Part shown: one piece after another, positions 43,027 through 52,880 of the stretch
How positions within the stretch are numbered: position 1 is the stretch's first letter
How the letters are laid out: each line of letters begins with the position of its first letter
Assembly (NCBI RefSeq): GCF_000974765.1
Contig: NZ_BBWU01000045.1
Location: 16,001 to 80,000 of the forward strand
Reading direction: 5' to 3'
Source: Sphingomonas changbaiensis NBRC 104936
GTDB taxonomy: Bacteria; Pseudomonadota; Alphaproteobacteria; Sphingomonadales; Sphingomonadaceae
Length of the DNA stretch: 64,000 nucleotides
Notes under the pieces: generated by a model
Told to the model about the DNA's origin: nothing
The model's database searches: none
Seen by the model: only the letters and a program-made list of their open reading frames with translations
Made by a program: the position numbers and the translations under genes

Positions 43027-44144
43027 CGCTCCAGCAGCGCACGATAGGCCTGGAGCACGCTTTCGGATGCCGCGTCCCAGCTATAGGCCTCGCTTGCGGC
43101 GCGTGCGGCATCGCCCATGCGTCTGCGCCGGTCCGGATCGCCGACCAGCATCGCGACCGCATCGGCATAGGCTCCGGGATCGCGCGGTGGGCAGAGCAGG
43201 CCGGTGCGGCCATTGTCGAGCAGCGCGCGTGCGCTCGGCGCATCGGCGCTGACGACCGGCAGGCCCGAAGCCATCGCCTCCAGCACGACATTGCCGAACG
43301 TCTCGGTCGTGCTCGGCGTCAGCATCAGGTCGGCGCTCGCGACCGCGCGGGCCAGCGCTTCGTTCTGCAAATGGCCGGTCAGCACCGCGCCCGGCAGGGC
43401 GGCTAGCACATGCTCGGCAGGGCCCGCGCCCACCACGAGCGGCCGAACGTCCAGTCCGCGATCCTGCAGCGCGCGCAGCGCCGACGCATAGATCTCGACG
43501 CCCTTTTCCAGCACCACTCGGCCGAAGAACAGCACCGCTACTTGCCCGTCGCCGATACCGTGCTTGCGCCGCCAGTCCCGGCTGCGCTGCCGGGGATGGA
43601 ACAGGTCGCTATCGATGCCACGGCTCCAGACGCTGGCGCGACCGTCGCCACGGACGCGCTTCATGTCGTCGACCAACCCCGGCGTCGGCGCCAGCACATG
43701 ATCGCTGCGGCGATAGAAACGGCGCAGATGTGCCTCGACCAGCGGCCGCGCCCAGCCGAGGCGGTAGTAATCGAGATACGTCTCGAACAAGGTGTGCAGG
43801 CTGGCGACGACCGGCACGCCCAGCCGCTTCGCGAAGGTCTGCGCGCGCGTATCGAGAATGTCGGGCGTCGAGACGTGGACGATATCGGGCGCGAATCGCT
43901 CGATATCGGCCCGGATGTGGCGCGGCAGGCCAAGCGCCAGACGAAACTCGCCGCGCACCGGCAGCCGGATCGACGGCACCGGCACCAACGTTCCCGCGGG
44001 TTCGAACGCCGGCGTGTCCGTCACCGGCGAATAGACCCGAACCGCCTGCCCTTGCGTCTCCAGATAGCGCACCAGCTGGTTCAGCGCCTGGTTCGCGCCT
44101 TCCTTCAGATAGTTGTAGTTGCCGGAAAACAGCGCGATCCGCAT
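43014..44144 (-). CDS. Family 4 glycosyltransferase
   Basis: 376 residues, GT-B fold similar to alpha-mannosyl/glucosyl-diacylglycerol synthases. Opens MRIALFSGNYNYLKEGANQALNQLVRYL; ASLHTLFETYLDYYRLGW in the acceptor domain; donor domain FFGRVVLEKGVEIY at about 228-241 and the E-x7-E motif in PSTTETFGNVVLEAMASGLPVV at about 300-320. It would glycosylate a membrane lipid. GtrA lies directly upstream (TGATG overlap), then a ferritin-like gene, all on one strand. Confidence 0.93.
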   Translation of the reverse strand: MRIALFSGNYNYLKEGANQALNQLVRYLETQGQAVRVYSPVTDTPAFEPAGTLVPVPSIRLPVRGEFRLALGLPRHIRADIERFAPDIVHVSTPDILDTRAQTFAKRLGVPVVASLHTLFETYLDYYRLGWARPLVEAHLRRFYRRSDHVLAPTPGLVDDMKRVRGDGRASVWSRGIDSDLFHPRQRSRDWRRKHGIGDGQVAVLFFGRVVLEKGVEIYASALRALQDRGLDVRPLVVGAGPAEHVLAALPGAVLTGHLQNEALARAVASADLMLTPSTTETFGNVVLEAMASGLPVVSADAPSARALLDNGRTGLLCPPRDPGAYADAVAMLVGDPDRRRRMGDAARAASEAYSWDAASESVLQAYRALLERQIS

Positions 44145-44578
44145 CACAGCCGGCGAAAGTTCAGCACCGCGTTCAGCACGAACACGGCAAGACCGGCGAA
44201 CACCGAGACGATGACCCGCGCCACCAGATAGTTGATGGTCGTGAACCGAAGGAACGCGGCATACAGCGCCATCGTGATCGCCAGCCCGATCGCGGCATTG
44301 ACCAGGAAATAGACATAGCCGCTCGCGACCCCGCGGTCGGTGCCGCGGAAAATCCAGCTCCTCCCCAGCGCATAATGAAGCGTGTTGGCGGCGATAAAGC
44401 CGATCGCGGCCGCCAGGAGCTTGTCCATGCCCGCCCATTGCACCAGCGCCCAGAGCAGCCCCAGGTCGAAGGCGAACGCAACACAGCTGACGACGGTGTT
44501 GCGCACCAGCATCGCGCCCGCCTTGCGCGACAGCAGGCGCGCGGCGAGGCTTGCCGGCGGGGCGATCGATCGTTGCAT
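44144..44578 (-). CDS. GtrA-family membrane protein
   Basis: 144 residues with four helices (about 25-45, 52-72, 85-108, 118-138) and the GtrA pattern RNTVVSCVAFAFDLGLLWALV, ANTLHYALGRSWIF and AVLNFRRL at the end. GtrA proteins flip polyprenyl-linked sugars or assist glycosyltransferases. Its stop overlaps the glycosyltransferase start by one base, so the two are coupled; the ferritin-like gene is two bases upstream. Confidence 0.92.
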   Translation of the reverse strand: MQRSIAPPASLAARLLSRKAGAMLVRNTVVSCVAFAFDLGLLWALVQWAGMDKLLAAAIGFIAANTLHYALGRSWIFRGTDRGVASGYVYFLVNAAIGLAITMALYAAFLRFTTINYLVARVIVSVFAGLAVFVLNAVLNFRRL

Positions 44579-44580
44579 CG

Positions 44581-45264
44581 TCAGTGGCCGACCGCCAGCG
44601 TCATCGACGGCACCGGCCGCGGATCATGCGCGTCGGCCCAATCGGTGCGGCGCCTGAGCCTGGGTGTCAGGAACAGGATCGGCAGCTTCAGGAACAGCAG
44701 CTCCGAATGGATGAAGCTGTCCACCGCGCGTTCCCACCAGCGCGGCGCGCGCTTGCCATGAGCGCGCAGCCAGCCCTCATAAGGCGCCCAATGGCTCGGT
44801 TCGTCCCGCTCGATGACCTTGAAGATCTTCATCAGCGTCTTGTCGCCGCGGACCAGCGGGTGATCCAGCAGGACCTCGACCTGACGGTAACCGCGCTGCT
44901 CGGTCAGCGAGATCACGCGGCACAGACGCTCGAACAGCGCATCGCTCGCGATCACCGCCTTCGTGTCGAGCCCGTCGATGGTCGTGCGGAACATGATCTC
45001 GACGAAGCGATCGATGTGCCCGATCGTGCGGTCGACGGCGAACGGCATCACGCCGCGCAGTTCGAACCAGCGGCGGAACATCACGTAATGCTTGCGCTCG
45101 TCGGCGCGGTGCTTCTCGATCGCCGCGATCAGCGCATGATCGTCGGGGGCGCGGGCCTTCACCGCCTCAAGCACACGGTCGATCGCGGTATAGCCGCGAT
45201 GTTCGTTGTAGATGTAGATCGATCCGAGCAGGTCCAGGTAGCGGCGACGAAACCAGGCGAACAT
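44581..45264 (-). CDS. Ferritin-like di-iron protein
   Basis: 227 residues, mostly helical. Candidate di-iron ligands occur in IEKHRADERKHYVMFRRW at about 48-65 and IERDEPSHWAPYEGW at about 150-165 (E-x2-H type pairs), with an N-terminal NEHRGY. A C-terminal hydrophobic stretch (SELLFLKLPILFL) may associate with the membrane. Helical di-iron hydroxylases or oxygenases are known in lipid modification; in this operon with a glycosyltransferase and GtrA it may hydroxylate or desaturate the lipid acceptor, which is inference. Confidence 0.78.
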   Translation of the reverse strand: MFAWFRRRYLDLLGSIYIYNEHRGYTAIDRVLEAVKARAPDDHALIAAIEKHRADERKHYVMFRRWFELRGVMPFAVDRTIGHIDRFVEIMFRTTIDGLDTKAVIASDALFERLCRVISLTEQRGYRQVEVLLDHPLVRGDKTLMKIFKVIERDEPSHWAPYEGWLRAHGKRAPRWWERAVDSFIHSELLFLKLPILFLTPRLRRRTDWADAHDPRPVPSMTLAVGH

Positions 45265-45325
45265 CGATAAGCCTCACGGGCGAAATGCCCGCCGCCTCAA
45301 TCGTTTCGCATGCGATTCCGTTCCC

Positions 45326-46756
45326 TCAGAACAGGCCCGGCACTTCGCGCTGGGCCGTCGTCGCGCGAGCGGGGGTCAGCAGCTGGCGCTTCGCCGCCAG
45401 CGCCTGGCCGGTCTGGCCGGTCGGGATCGGCGTGCAGCTCTTGCCCTCGATGAAGTCGAGCGCCTGCCGCGTCGAGGCTTCCTGCGGATCGCCGAGCGGG
45501 TGGCTGAAGTCGTCGCCCGCCTGGCAGGTGACCGGAACCGTGCCCGCCAGCCCCGTGAAGTAATCGCCGCCACCCGACGCGTTCCTTGTCGCGAAGGCGA
45601 TCACGCGCAGCCGGTCGTCGCACTCGCTGCGATCGATCGCGACCTGGCCGACGGGCTTGCCGTACGTATTGGCGCCGACCAGGGCCATGTTCTGCTGGTA
45701 ATAGGGAATCTGCGAGTTGATCGTGAGCTCGCTCGCCGACGCGGTCGCGCCGGTGCCGATGAAGGCGATCCGCATCGGCGCGACTGATTGGCCTTGCGGC
45801 TGGAAGTAGCGCGTCTCGTTGTTCGATGATTTCTCGGGGCGGAACGTCGTGCGGTTCTGCACCTCGGACGCGAAGCGGGCGCGGCCGAGCAGGTCGCCGA
45901 GCAATTGCGCGGTCGCGACCAGGCCGCCGCCATTGTAGCGCAGGTCGACGATCACGTCGGTGACGCCGGCCGCCTGGAATTGCCCGAACGCGGTCTTCAG
46001 CTGAGAGTCCGCGGTGGTGATGAAGGTGCGCAGGTTGACGTAGCCGATCTTGCGGCCGCCTTCGTCGATGATCTTGGCGCCGTAGCGGCTGGAGACCGGC
46101 TGCAGCGCATAATCGGCCTTGCTGATCGTGACTTCGCGCGTGCCGGATGGGCCGCTGAGACGCAGCGTCCGCGTGAGGCCCGGTGTGGAGGGGCCGAGCG
46201 CGTCCGACACGCCGCCGGTGCCCTGGGCGGCGATGATGTCCGACACCGCTCGCAGGCTGCCCGGTGTCTCGCCGATCGCGAGGATCTCGTCGCCGCGGTC
46301 CATTCCGGCTGCTGAGGCGGGCGCACCTTCGAAGCTTTCCGCAACGAACGCCCGCTTCTGCGCGGCATCGGTCGACAGGCGGAAGCCGAAGCCGGCGGTC
46401 GAGCCGCTGTTGTAATAAGCGTCCTCTTCCTTGATCGACGTCAGGTAGGTGAAGAACCGGTCTTTGCCCTGAGACCGCGCGGTGGCGGTCAGCGCATCGA
46501 TATAGTCGCCGACCGTGGCGTAAGGGCTGGGATCGAGAGTCGCCGGCAGCGTCTCGGGGAAAAGATACCATTCGTTGAGCACGCCGAACGCCCAGTCCTG
46601 TCGCGCCCGCAGCGAGCAGGTCGCGGCGGGCGAGGGCGTCGGTGTCGGGGAGGAGGACGCAATCGTCCCGCCGGACGAGCCACCGCCGCCGCCACAGCCC
46701 GCCAGGGTCGCTGCCAGGGCCAGCAGCGCGCCGAAATCACGCCAGCGCCGAATCAC
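45326..46756 (-). CDS. S41-family C-terminal-processing peptidase, lipoprotein
   Basis: 476 residues from GTG 46756, chosen because GGGAG precedes it and it gives a proper lipoprotein signal with lipobox LAGC. A PDZ domain lies at about 140-225 (GRKIGYVNLRTF and DRGDEILAIGETPGSL elements), then the S41 catalytic region: VIVDLRYNGGG, IGTGATASASELTIN (nucleophile Ser in SASE) and NTYGKPVGQ (general-base Lys). A Gly/Ser/Thr/Pro linker follows the lipobox. It would act on periplasmic proteins or murein-linked partners. Confidence 0.9.
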   Translation of the reverse strand: MIRRWRDFGALLALAATLAGCGGGGGSSGGTIASSSPTPTPSPAATCSLRARQDWAFGVLNEWYLFPETLPATLDPSPYATVGDYIDALTATARSQGKDRFFTYLTSIKEEDAYYNSGSTAGFGFRLSTDAAQKRAFVAESFEGAPASAAGMDRGDEILAIGETPGSLRAVSDIIAAQGTGGVSDALGPSTPGLTRTLRLSGPSGTREVTISKADYALQPVSSRYGAKIIDEGGRKIGYVNLRTFITTADSQLKTAFGQFQAAGVTDVIVDLRYNGGGLVATAQLLGDLLGRARFASEVQNRTTFRPEKSSNNETRYFQPQGQSVAPMRIAFIGTGATASASELTINSQIPYYQQNMALVGANTYGKPVGQVAIDRSECDDRLRVIAFATRNASGGGDYFTGLAGTVPVTCQAGDDFSHPLGDPQEASTRQALDFIEGKSCTPIPTGQTGQALAAKRQLLTPARATTAQREVPGLF

Positions 46757-46814
46757 ACGAAAACTCCCGCAGATCAGCGGGTTATAGCAAATCCACGGCG
46801 CCTGACCAGTTGGA

Positions 46815-49199
46815 TCAGCCGCGCAGGCTCGCGCCGAACTTTCCGGCCGCCGCGACGATCTTGGCCGACACCGCCGCCAGATCCTCATCGGTCAGCGTCC
46901 TGTCGGTCGGCTGCAGCGTGACCTCGATCGCGAGCGACTTCTGTCTCTCCGGCACGCCGGTCCCGGTGAAGACGTCGAACAGCCGCGCCGCCGCGATCAG
47001 CGCCTTGTCCGCGCCGCGCACGGCCCGGACCAGGTCGCCCGCGGCCAGAGTCTCCGGCACCAGGAATGCGAAATCGCGGGTGACCGGCTGGAGCGCGGGC
47101 GGCGTGTAGGCGGGGCGGATACGCCCGCTCGCCCGCTTTGTCGGGATCGCATCGAGGAAGATCTCGCCCGCGACGACGCTGCCGTCCAGGCCGAACGCCT
47201 TCACCAGCGACGGATGGAGCGCGCCGAATTCGGCCAGCACGGCCTTGGGCCCGAGCCTGAGCGTCGCCGACTGGCCCGGATGATAAGCCGCCGAGGCGTC
47301 GCCCGTGACCTGCAGATTCTCGACCGGTGCTCCGGCCGCATCGAGCAGCGCCAGCGCTTCCGCCTTGCCGTCGAACGCGCCGAACGGCTGCGCCTTGCCG
47401 CTCTGCCAGTCGCGCGGATTCCGGTCCCCCGCGAGCACGAAGCCGACCGTCGGCCGCTCTCCGTCGGCGAGATAGCGACGCCCAAGCTCGAACAGTCGCA
47501 CCGATTTGGCGCCGCGGTCCATGTTGCGCTGCGCGGCGGCGAGGAGCCCGGCGAGCAGCGACGGCCGCATCACCTTCATGTCCTCGCTGATCGGGTTGGC
47601 GAGCGTCCAGGCGCCGCCGCCTAGGGCGGCCGCTTCCTTTTCGGAAATGAAGCTCCAGGTCACGGCTTCGTTCAGCCCGCGCGCCGCCGCGGTTCGGCGT
47701 ACGCGCCGCTCGACCAGCTGCTCCGCGGTCGCGGTCGGGCGGGCGACGCCGTCGGCGCGCGGCAGCGGCGTCGAAGGGACATTGTCGATCCCGACCATGC
47801 GCACGACTTCCTCGACCAGGTCCGCCGGCCCGTCGACGTCACGGCGCCACGTGGGCACGGTCACGGCCCAACCGCCAGAGACTTCGAAGCCGAGCCGCTC
47901 CAGGATGGCGCGCTGCTCGTCCCCGGGCACATCGAGGCCGCCGAGGCGCAGGCACAGGCCGGGATCGTAGCTCAGCGTCTTGCGCTCGAGCGGCGGCCGT
48001 CCGGCCCGCGTCACGGCGCCGGGCGTCCCGCCGCAATGTTCTGTCACCAGCCAGGTCGCGATTGCCAGGCCTTCGTCGAGGAAGGCTGGATCGACGCCGC
48101 GCTCGAAGCGCTGGCGCGCGTCGCTGGTCAGGCCGAGCTTCTGGCCGGTGCGCGCGATATGCTCCGGCGTGAAATAGGCGCATTCGATCAGCACGTCGGT
48201 CGTGGTCTCCGACACACCCGAATGCTCGCCGCCCATGATGCCGCCGATATCGTGGACCGCCGCGTCGTCGGCGATCACGGTCATCGTGTCGTCCAGCGTG
48301 TAGGTCTTGCCGTTGAGCGCCAGCACCTGCTCGCCGGGCTTCGCACGACGCGCGACCAACGGCCCGCTGAGCTTCGCGCGGTCATAGACGTGCAGCGGAC
48401 GGCCAAGGTCGATCGAGACGAAGTTGGTGATGTCGACCAGCACGGAGATCGGCTTCTGCCCGATCCCGTTCAGCTTCTGCTGCATCCACTTCGGCGACGC
48501 ACCGTTGGTCACGCCGCAGACGGCCTGAGCATAGAAAGCGGGGCAGCCGTCCGGATCGTCGGTGCGCACCGCCGGGGCGGGTTCGCTTCCGTCGATCGGT
48601 TGCAGCGAGCCCATCCGATAGACGTCGCCGAGCGGCTTCAGCGTGCCCAGGCCGGCCGCGGCCAGGTCGCGGGCAATGCCGCGCACACCCATGCAGTCCT
48701 GCCGGTTGGGCGTAACCGACACGTCGATGACCGGGTCGGTCAGCCCGGCCCATTCGGCGAAGCTCGCGCCCACCGGTGCGTCCGCCGCCAGCTCGATGAT
48801 GCCATCATGTTCGTCGCCCAACTCCAGCTCGCGCACGGAGCACATCATGCCGCGGCTCTCGACGCCCCGGATCGCCGCGACCTTCAGCGTGATGTCGCTG
48901 CCCGGCACATAAGCGCCCGGCGCCCCGAACACGCCGACCAGCCCCGCGCGCGCATTGGGCGCGCCGCACACGACCTGCACCGGTCCGTCCCCGGCATCGA
49001 CCGACAGCACCTGGAGCTTGTCCGCCTGCGGGTGGCGCTCGGCAGTCAGCACCTTCGCGATCCGGAACGGCGCGAGCTTCTCCGCCGGGTTCTCGACGCC
49101 TTCGACCTCGAGCCCGATCCGCGTCAGCGTCGCGACGATCTCATCGAGTGACGCGCCGGTCTCGAGATGCTCCTTCAGCCAGGAAAGGGTGAACTTCAT
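46815..49199 (-). CDS. pheT: Phenylalanyl-tRNA synthetase beta subunit
   Basis: 794 residues, standard length. EMAP-II-like tRNA-binding domain (about 40-150, with [16 protein letters not shown] and [10 protein letters not shown]), B3/B4 editing domain, B5 domain ([11 protein letters not shown]), catalytic-like module and a C-terminal FDX-ACB anticodon-binding domain ([23 protein letters not shown]). It forms an alpha2-beta2 enzyme with PheS. The start overlaps the pheS stop by three bases within an ATGA. Confidence 0.97.
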   Translation of the reverse strand: MKFTLSWLKEHLETGASLDEIVATLTRIGLEVEGVENPAEKLAPFRIAKVLTAERHPQADKLQVLSVDAGDGPVQVVCGAPNARAGLVGVFGAPGAYVPGSDITLKVAAIRGVESRGMMCSVRELELGDEHDGIIELAADAPVGASFAEWAGLTDPVIDVSVTPNRQDCMGVRGIARDLAAAGLGTLKPLGDVYRMGSLQPIDGSEPAPAVRTDDPDGCPAFYAQAVCGVTNGASPKWMQQKLNGIGQKPISVLVDITNFVSIDLGRPLHVYDRAKLSGPLVARRAKPGEQVLALNGKTYTLDDTMTVIADDAAVHDIGGIMGGEHSGVSETTTDVLIECAYFTPEHIARTGQKLGLTSDARQRFERGVDPAFLDEGLAIATWLVTEHCGGTPGAVTRAGRPPLERKTLSYDPGLCLRLGGLDVPGDEQRAILERLGFEVSGGWAVTVPTWRRDVDGPADLVEEVVRMVGIDNVPSTPLPRADGVARPTATAEQLVERRVRRTAAARGLNEAVTWSFISEKEAAALGGGAWTLANPISEDMKVMRPSLLAGLLAAAQRNMDRGAKSVRLFELGRRYLADGERPTVGFVLAGDRNPRDWQSGKAQPFGAFDGKAEALALLDAAGAPVENLQVTGDASAAYHPGQSATLRLGPKAVLAEFGALHPSLVKAFGLDGSVVAGEIFLDAIPTKRASGRIRPAYTPPALQPVTRDFAFLVPETLAAGDLVRAVRGADKALIAAARLFDVFTGTGVPERQKSLAIEVTLQPTDRTLTDEDLAAVSAKIVAAAGKFGASLRG

Positions 49200-50275
49200 G
49201 CGCCCACTCCTCCGCTCAGCGTGGGCACGTCCAGCGCCGCGAAGCCATAGTGCCGCAGCCAGCGCAGGTCGCCGTCGAAGAAGGCGCGCAGATCGTCCAT
49301 CCCGTATTTGAGCATCGCGAGGCGGTCGACGCCGACGCCGAATGCGAAGCCGCTATAGTCGTCCGGATCGAGCCCGCAGTTCCGGATCACGCGCGGGTGC
49401 ACCATTCCGGAACCGAGCAATTCCATCCAGCCCTCGTTGCCGCCCAGGATTCGGCGCCCGTTGGTCCAGGTGAAGCCGACGTCCACTTCGGCTGAGGGTT
49501 CGGTGAACGGGAAATAGCTCGGGCGCAGCCGCAGCACGATGTCGTCGCGCTCGAAGAACGCCTTCAGGAAGGTTTCCAGCGTCCATTTGAGGTGGCCGAG
49601 ATGGATGCCGCGATCAATCACCAGCCCCTCGATCTGGTGGAACATCGGTGTGTGCGTCGCGTCACTATCCGACCGATAGACGCGGCCCGGCACGATGATC
49701 CGGATCGGCGGCTGCTGGGCCTGCATCGTCCGGATCTGCACGGGCGAGGTGTGGGTGCGCAGCAGCATCGACTTCCCGTCCCGGGCCATCTGGTCGGGGA
49801 AATAGAAAGTGTCGTGCATCGCCCGCGCCGGGTGCGTCTCCGGAATGTTGAGCGCAGTGAAATTGTGCCAGTCGTCCTCGATCTCCGGACCGGTCGCGAC
49901 CGCGAAACCCATATCCGCAAAGATTTCGGCCAGCTCGTCCAGCACCTGAGAAACCGGGTGAACCGATCCGCGCGGCGCCTCGGGCGCGGGCAGACTCAGG
50001 TCGACCCGCTCGGACGCGAGCCGCGCTTCCAGCGCCGCACCTTCCAGCGCCGCCTTGCGCTCCGCGATCGCCGCCGAGACTGCTTCGCGCAGCCCGTTGA
50101 TCCGCGGCCCCTCGCTCTGCCGCTCCTCGGGGCTCATCCCGCCCAGCGTCTTCAGCAGCGCCGTCACCTGGCCCTGTTTGCCGAGCAGGCGCACGCGCTC
50201 CGCTTCCAAGGCGTCGAGGCTCGCCGCGGCGCCGATCGCGCCCAGCGCCTCTGCCTTCAGTTGATCGATGTCCAT
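49196..50275 (-). CDS. pheS: Phenylalanyl-tRNA synthetase alpha subunit
   Basis: 359 residues from ATG 50275 (GGGGA upstream). An N-terminal coiled coil (1-85) is followed by the class II core: motif 1 [19 protein letters not shown], motif 2 [24 protein letters not shown] and motif 3 [17 protein letters not shown] near the C-terminus. It activates phenylalanine and charges tRNA-Phe. An in-frame upstream start adding six residues is unlikely. Confidence 0.97.
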   Translation of the reverse strand: MDIDQLKAEALGAIGAAASLDALEAERVRLLGKQGQVTALLKTLGGMSPEERQSEGPRINGLREAVSAAIAERKAALEGAALEARLASERVDLSLPAPEAPRGSVHPVSQVLDELAEIFADMGFAVATGPEIEDDWHNFTALNIPETHPARAMHDTFYFPDQMARDGKSMLLRTHTSPVQIRTMQAQQPPIRIIVPGRVYRSDSDATHTPMFHQIEGLVIDRGIHLGHLKWTLETFLKAFFERDDIVLRLRPSYFPFTEPSAEVDVGFTWTNGRRILGGNEGWMELLGSGMVHPRVIRNCGLDPDDYSGFAFGVGVDRLAMLKYGMDDLRAFFDGDLRWLRHYGFAALDVPTLSGGVGA

Positions 50276-50412
50276 CGCGCGTCCCCAAAGCAAAAGGGAA
50301 CCGGCCGCGCAAGCGATGCGTCTCCACCTTGCTGTCTGCTGACAGCCTGATTCGGGGCCGGTTCAGAGCGAATCGGGCAGGAGGGCCCCGTCCCATTCAT
50401 TAGGAGGACGTA

Positions 50413-50892
50413 ATGCGTAAACTGATCGTCTCGGCCATCGCCGCCGCTACCCTGCTCCCCGCCGGCAGCGCCTTTGCCCAGTCCCGGCAGGAGGTGCGCC
50501 ACGACAATCGCGAGGTCCAGAAGCAGCGCGAGCATGTTCAGGATGCCCGCACCTACGGCAATCGCGGTGACGTGCGCGAGGCGCGCGAAGAGCTGCGCGA
50601 GGCTCGCCAGGAACGCCGGGAAGACTGGCGCGACTATCGCCGCACGCACCGCAATGTCTACACAATGCCGCGCTATATGGCGCCGCGCGGCCACGTCTAT
50701 AGCCCCGCCCGCGTCGGCATCGCGCTCGCGCCGGTCTTTTACAGCCAGCGCTACTGGATCTCCGACCCCTATCGTTACCGTCTGCCGCGCCCGGCAGCCA
50801 ACCAGCGCTGGATCCGCTACGGCAATGACGTCGTGCTGATCAACGCGCGCAATGGCCGCGTGATTCAGGTCATCGACGGCTTCTTCTACTAA
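50413..50892 (+). CDS. RcnB-family periplasmic protein
   Basis: 159 residues. Signal peptide about 1-22 (ending AFA). A charged Arg/Glu coiled-coil-like stretch (about 25-78) precedes the conserved RcnB domain RPAANQRWIRYGNDVVLINARNGRVIQVIDGFFY. RcnB in E. coli is a nickel/cobalt homeostasis protein, but sphingomonads carry many paralogues of unknown function. AGGAGGACGTA precedes the ATG. A terminator-like palindrome follows. Confidence 0.88.
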   Translation: MRKLIVSAIAAATLLPAGSAFAQSRQEVRHDNREVQKQREHVQDARTYGNRGDVREAREELREARQERREDWRDYRRTHRNVYTMPRYMAPRGHVYSPARVGIALAPVFYSQRYWISDPYRYRLPRPAANQRWIRYGNDVVLINARNGRVIQVIDGFFY

Positions 50893-50902
50893 GACGCGGA
50901 CC

Positions 50903-50928
50903 GCCCTCTCCCCAGCCGGGGAGAGGGC
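50903..50928 (+). terminator. Palindromic terminator-like repeat after the RcnB-like gene
   Basis: An 11-bp perfect stem GCCCTCTCCCC with an AGCC loop, followed by TTTCCATTTTT. Same repeat family as the copies near metX/metW, here placed where a terminator is expected. Confidence 0.65.
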
Positions 50929-50987
50929 TTTCCATTTTTCCGCGGGCTGTTCTATAGGCGCAACACAGTCCTTCAGCGGAGACCTTA

Positions 50988-52796
50988 ATGCGCCTTGCCC
51001 TTCTGCTCGCTTCCGTCGCTCTCGCCTTGCCGGCCGCCGCCTTGGCGCAGTCCGCCGCGCCTGCCGTGCAGCCCGTGGCCGATTACAATGCGCAGCTGCT
51101 GAAGCTTTTCCACGACAGCGACGAAGCGCAGCTGAAGCTCAATCCGCTGTCGGCGATCTTCCGCGGCGACATGCGCTATGCCGATCGGCTCGGCGATTTC
51201 GGCAGCGATGCCTATTACAACGCCTCGCGTGCGGCGGCCGAAAGCGACCTTCGGAACCTCCACGCGATCCCGCGCGACAAGCTGACGCCGACCAACCAGA
51301 TCGCCTACGACGTCTTCGAATGGCAGACGAACGATACACTGAAGGGCCTGTCGCCGGAGATTCTGGCGCTGACCGCGGTCCGCCCGATCGATCATTTCTT
51401 CGGCTTCCACGTCTTCTACCCGACCTTCGCGTCGGGGCAGGGCGCGGCGCCGTTCAAGACCGTTGCCGATTATGAGAACAACCTGAAGCGCCATCGCGAC
51501 TATATCGCGCTGCTCGACCGCTCGATCGCGCGCTTCCGCCAAGGCATGAAGACCGGCGTCGTCCAGCCGAAGCTGGTCGTGAACAATGTGATCGATCAGC
51601 TCGATACCCAGATCAAGCAGGGCGTGGAGGGATCGACCTTCTACCAGCCGGTCACCAAATTCCCGGAAGGCATCTCGGCGGCGGACCAGGCGCGGCTGAA
51701 GAGCGAATATGCGGCGGCGATCCGCGACGGCATCCTGCCGGCCGATATCCGCCTGCGCGACTTCCTGAAGAACGAATATCTGCCGGTGGCCCGCGATGGC
51801 GAGGGCCTGAAATATATGCCGGGCGGCGACAAGCTCTATGCCTATCTGATCGAGAGCAACACGACCCTGCCGATGACGGCGGAATATGTGCACAATCTCG
51901 GCCTGTCGGAGGTTGCGCGGATCAAGGGCGAGATGGAGGCGATCAAGACCCAGGTCGGCTTCAAGGGCACGCTTCCGGAATTCTTCGAATATCTGCGGAC
52001 CGACCCCAAGTTCCAGCCGGCCAGCCGCGAAGCCTACACCCAGCTCTTCTACGACATCGGCAAGCGCGTCGACGCGCGGGTGCGCGAGCAATTCTCGACC
52101 ATTCCGAAGACGCCGCTCGAGATCCGGCCGTATGAGGAGTATCGCGAGAAGACCCAGGCCGGCGGCTCGTACGAGTCCGGTTCGCCCGACGGCAAGCGGC
52201 CGGGCGTGTTCTACTTCAATGCCTATGATTTGCCGTCGCGCCGGGTCTGGGGCGCGGAAACGCTGTTCCTGCACGAAGGCATTCCCGGCCACCATTTCCA
52301 GATCAGCCTGGCGCAGGAGAACACGGCGCTGCCCGCCTTCATGCGCTTCGGGGGCAACACCGCTTATGCCGAAGGCTGGGGCCTCTATGCGGAGACGCTG
52401 TGGAAGCAGCTCGGCATGGAAACCGACCCCTATCAGCGCTTTGGCGGCCTCAATGACGAGATGCTGCGCGCGATGCGGCTGGTCGTCGACACCGGCATTC
52501 ATTGGAAGGGCTGGCACCGCGATCAGGCGATCGACTATATGCTCGCCAATTCCGGCATGAGCCGCACCGAGGCGACGGCCGAGGTCGAGCGTTACATCGC
52601 CATCCCGGGCCAGGCGCTCGCCTACAAGATCGGCGCGCTCACCATCCAGCGGCTGAAGGCAAAGGCGATGAAGGAGCTCGGGCCGAAATTCGACCCGCGC
52701 GAATTCCACGCCCAGGTGCTGATGACCGGCGCGCTGCCGATGGAAGTGCTCGAAAAGAAGATCGACACCTGGATCGCGGCGAAGAAGGCGGCGTGA
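50988..52796 (+). CDS. DUF885 family exported metallopeptidase-like protein
   Basis: 602 residues with a signal peptide (about 1-20, ending ALA). The DUF885 motif HEGIPGHH at 429-436 resembles a zinc-binding HExxH-like site; YAEGWGLYAETLWKQLG (about 458-474) supplies the downstream conserved Glu block, and RTEATAEVERYIAIPGQALAYKIG is typical near the C-terminus. Predicted periplasmic peptidase; true substrates are unknown. Confidence 0.93.
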   Translation: MRLALLLASVALALPAAALAQSAAPAVQPVADYNAQLLKLFHDSDEAQLKLNPLSAIFRGDMRYADRLGDFGSDAYYNASRAAAESDLRNLHAIPRDKLTPTNQIAYDVFEWQTNDTLKGLSPEILALTAVRPIDHFFGFHVFYPTFASGQGAAPFKTVADYENNLKRHRDYIALLDRSIARFRQGMKTGVVQPKLVVNNVIDQLDTQIKQGVEGSTFYQPVTKFPEGISAADQARLKSEYAAAIRDGILPADIRLRDFLKNEYLPVARDGEGLKYMPGGDKLYAYLIESNTTLPMTAEYVHNLGLSEVARIKGEMEAIKTQVGFKGTLPEFFEYLRTDPKFQPASREAYTQLFYDIGKRVDARVREQFSTIPKTPLEIRPYEEYREKTQAGGSYESGSPDGKRPGVFYFNAYDLPSRRVWGAETLFLHEGIPGHHFQISLAQENTALPAFMRFGGNTAYAEGWGLYAETLWKQLGMETDPYQRFGGLNDEMLRAMRLVVDTGIHWKGWHRDQAIDYMLANSGMSRTEATAEVERYIAIPGQALAYKIGALTIQRLKAKAMKELGPKFDPREFHAQVLMTGALPMEVLEKKIDTWIAAKKAA

Positions 52797-52820
52797 GCCT
52801 AGCCTGTCGTTAGTGGTATC

Positions 52821-52874
52821 CGTTCGTGTCGAGCGAAGTCGAGACACGCTTCTCGACTTCGCTCGAAGCGAACG
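52821..52874. repeat. Intergenic inverted repeat with GTCGAGCGAAGTCGAGA core
   Basis: The left arm CGTTCG..CGAGCGAAGTCGAGA (52821-52846) is mirrored by TCTCGACTTCGCTCG..CGAACG (52850-52874). It lies between the stops of two convergent genes and looks like a mobile intergenic palindrome (REP-like) as found in many sphingomonad genomes. Confidence 0.75.
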
Positions 52875-52880
52875 GGGTTG

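Noticed and set aside
50297..50322. GGAAC-N17-CGTC upstream of the RcnB-like gene as an EcfG promoter
   Set aside because: One mismatch at a key -10 base and about 90 bases from the start codon, overlapping the pheS leader on the other strand; too weak to list.
50985..52847. 620-codon open frame antisense to the DUF885 gene
   Set aside because: Shadow of a well-supported gene with signal peptide and HEGIPGHH motif; translated antisense sequence is Arg/Leu-rich without domains.
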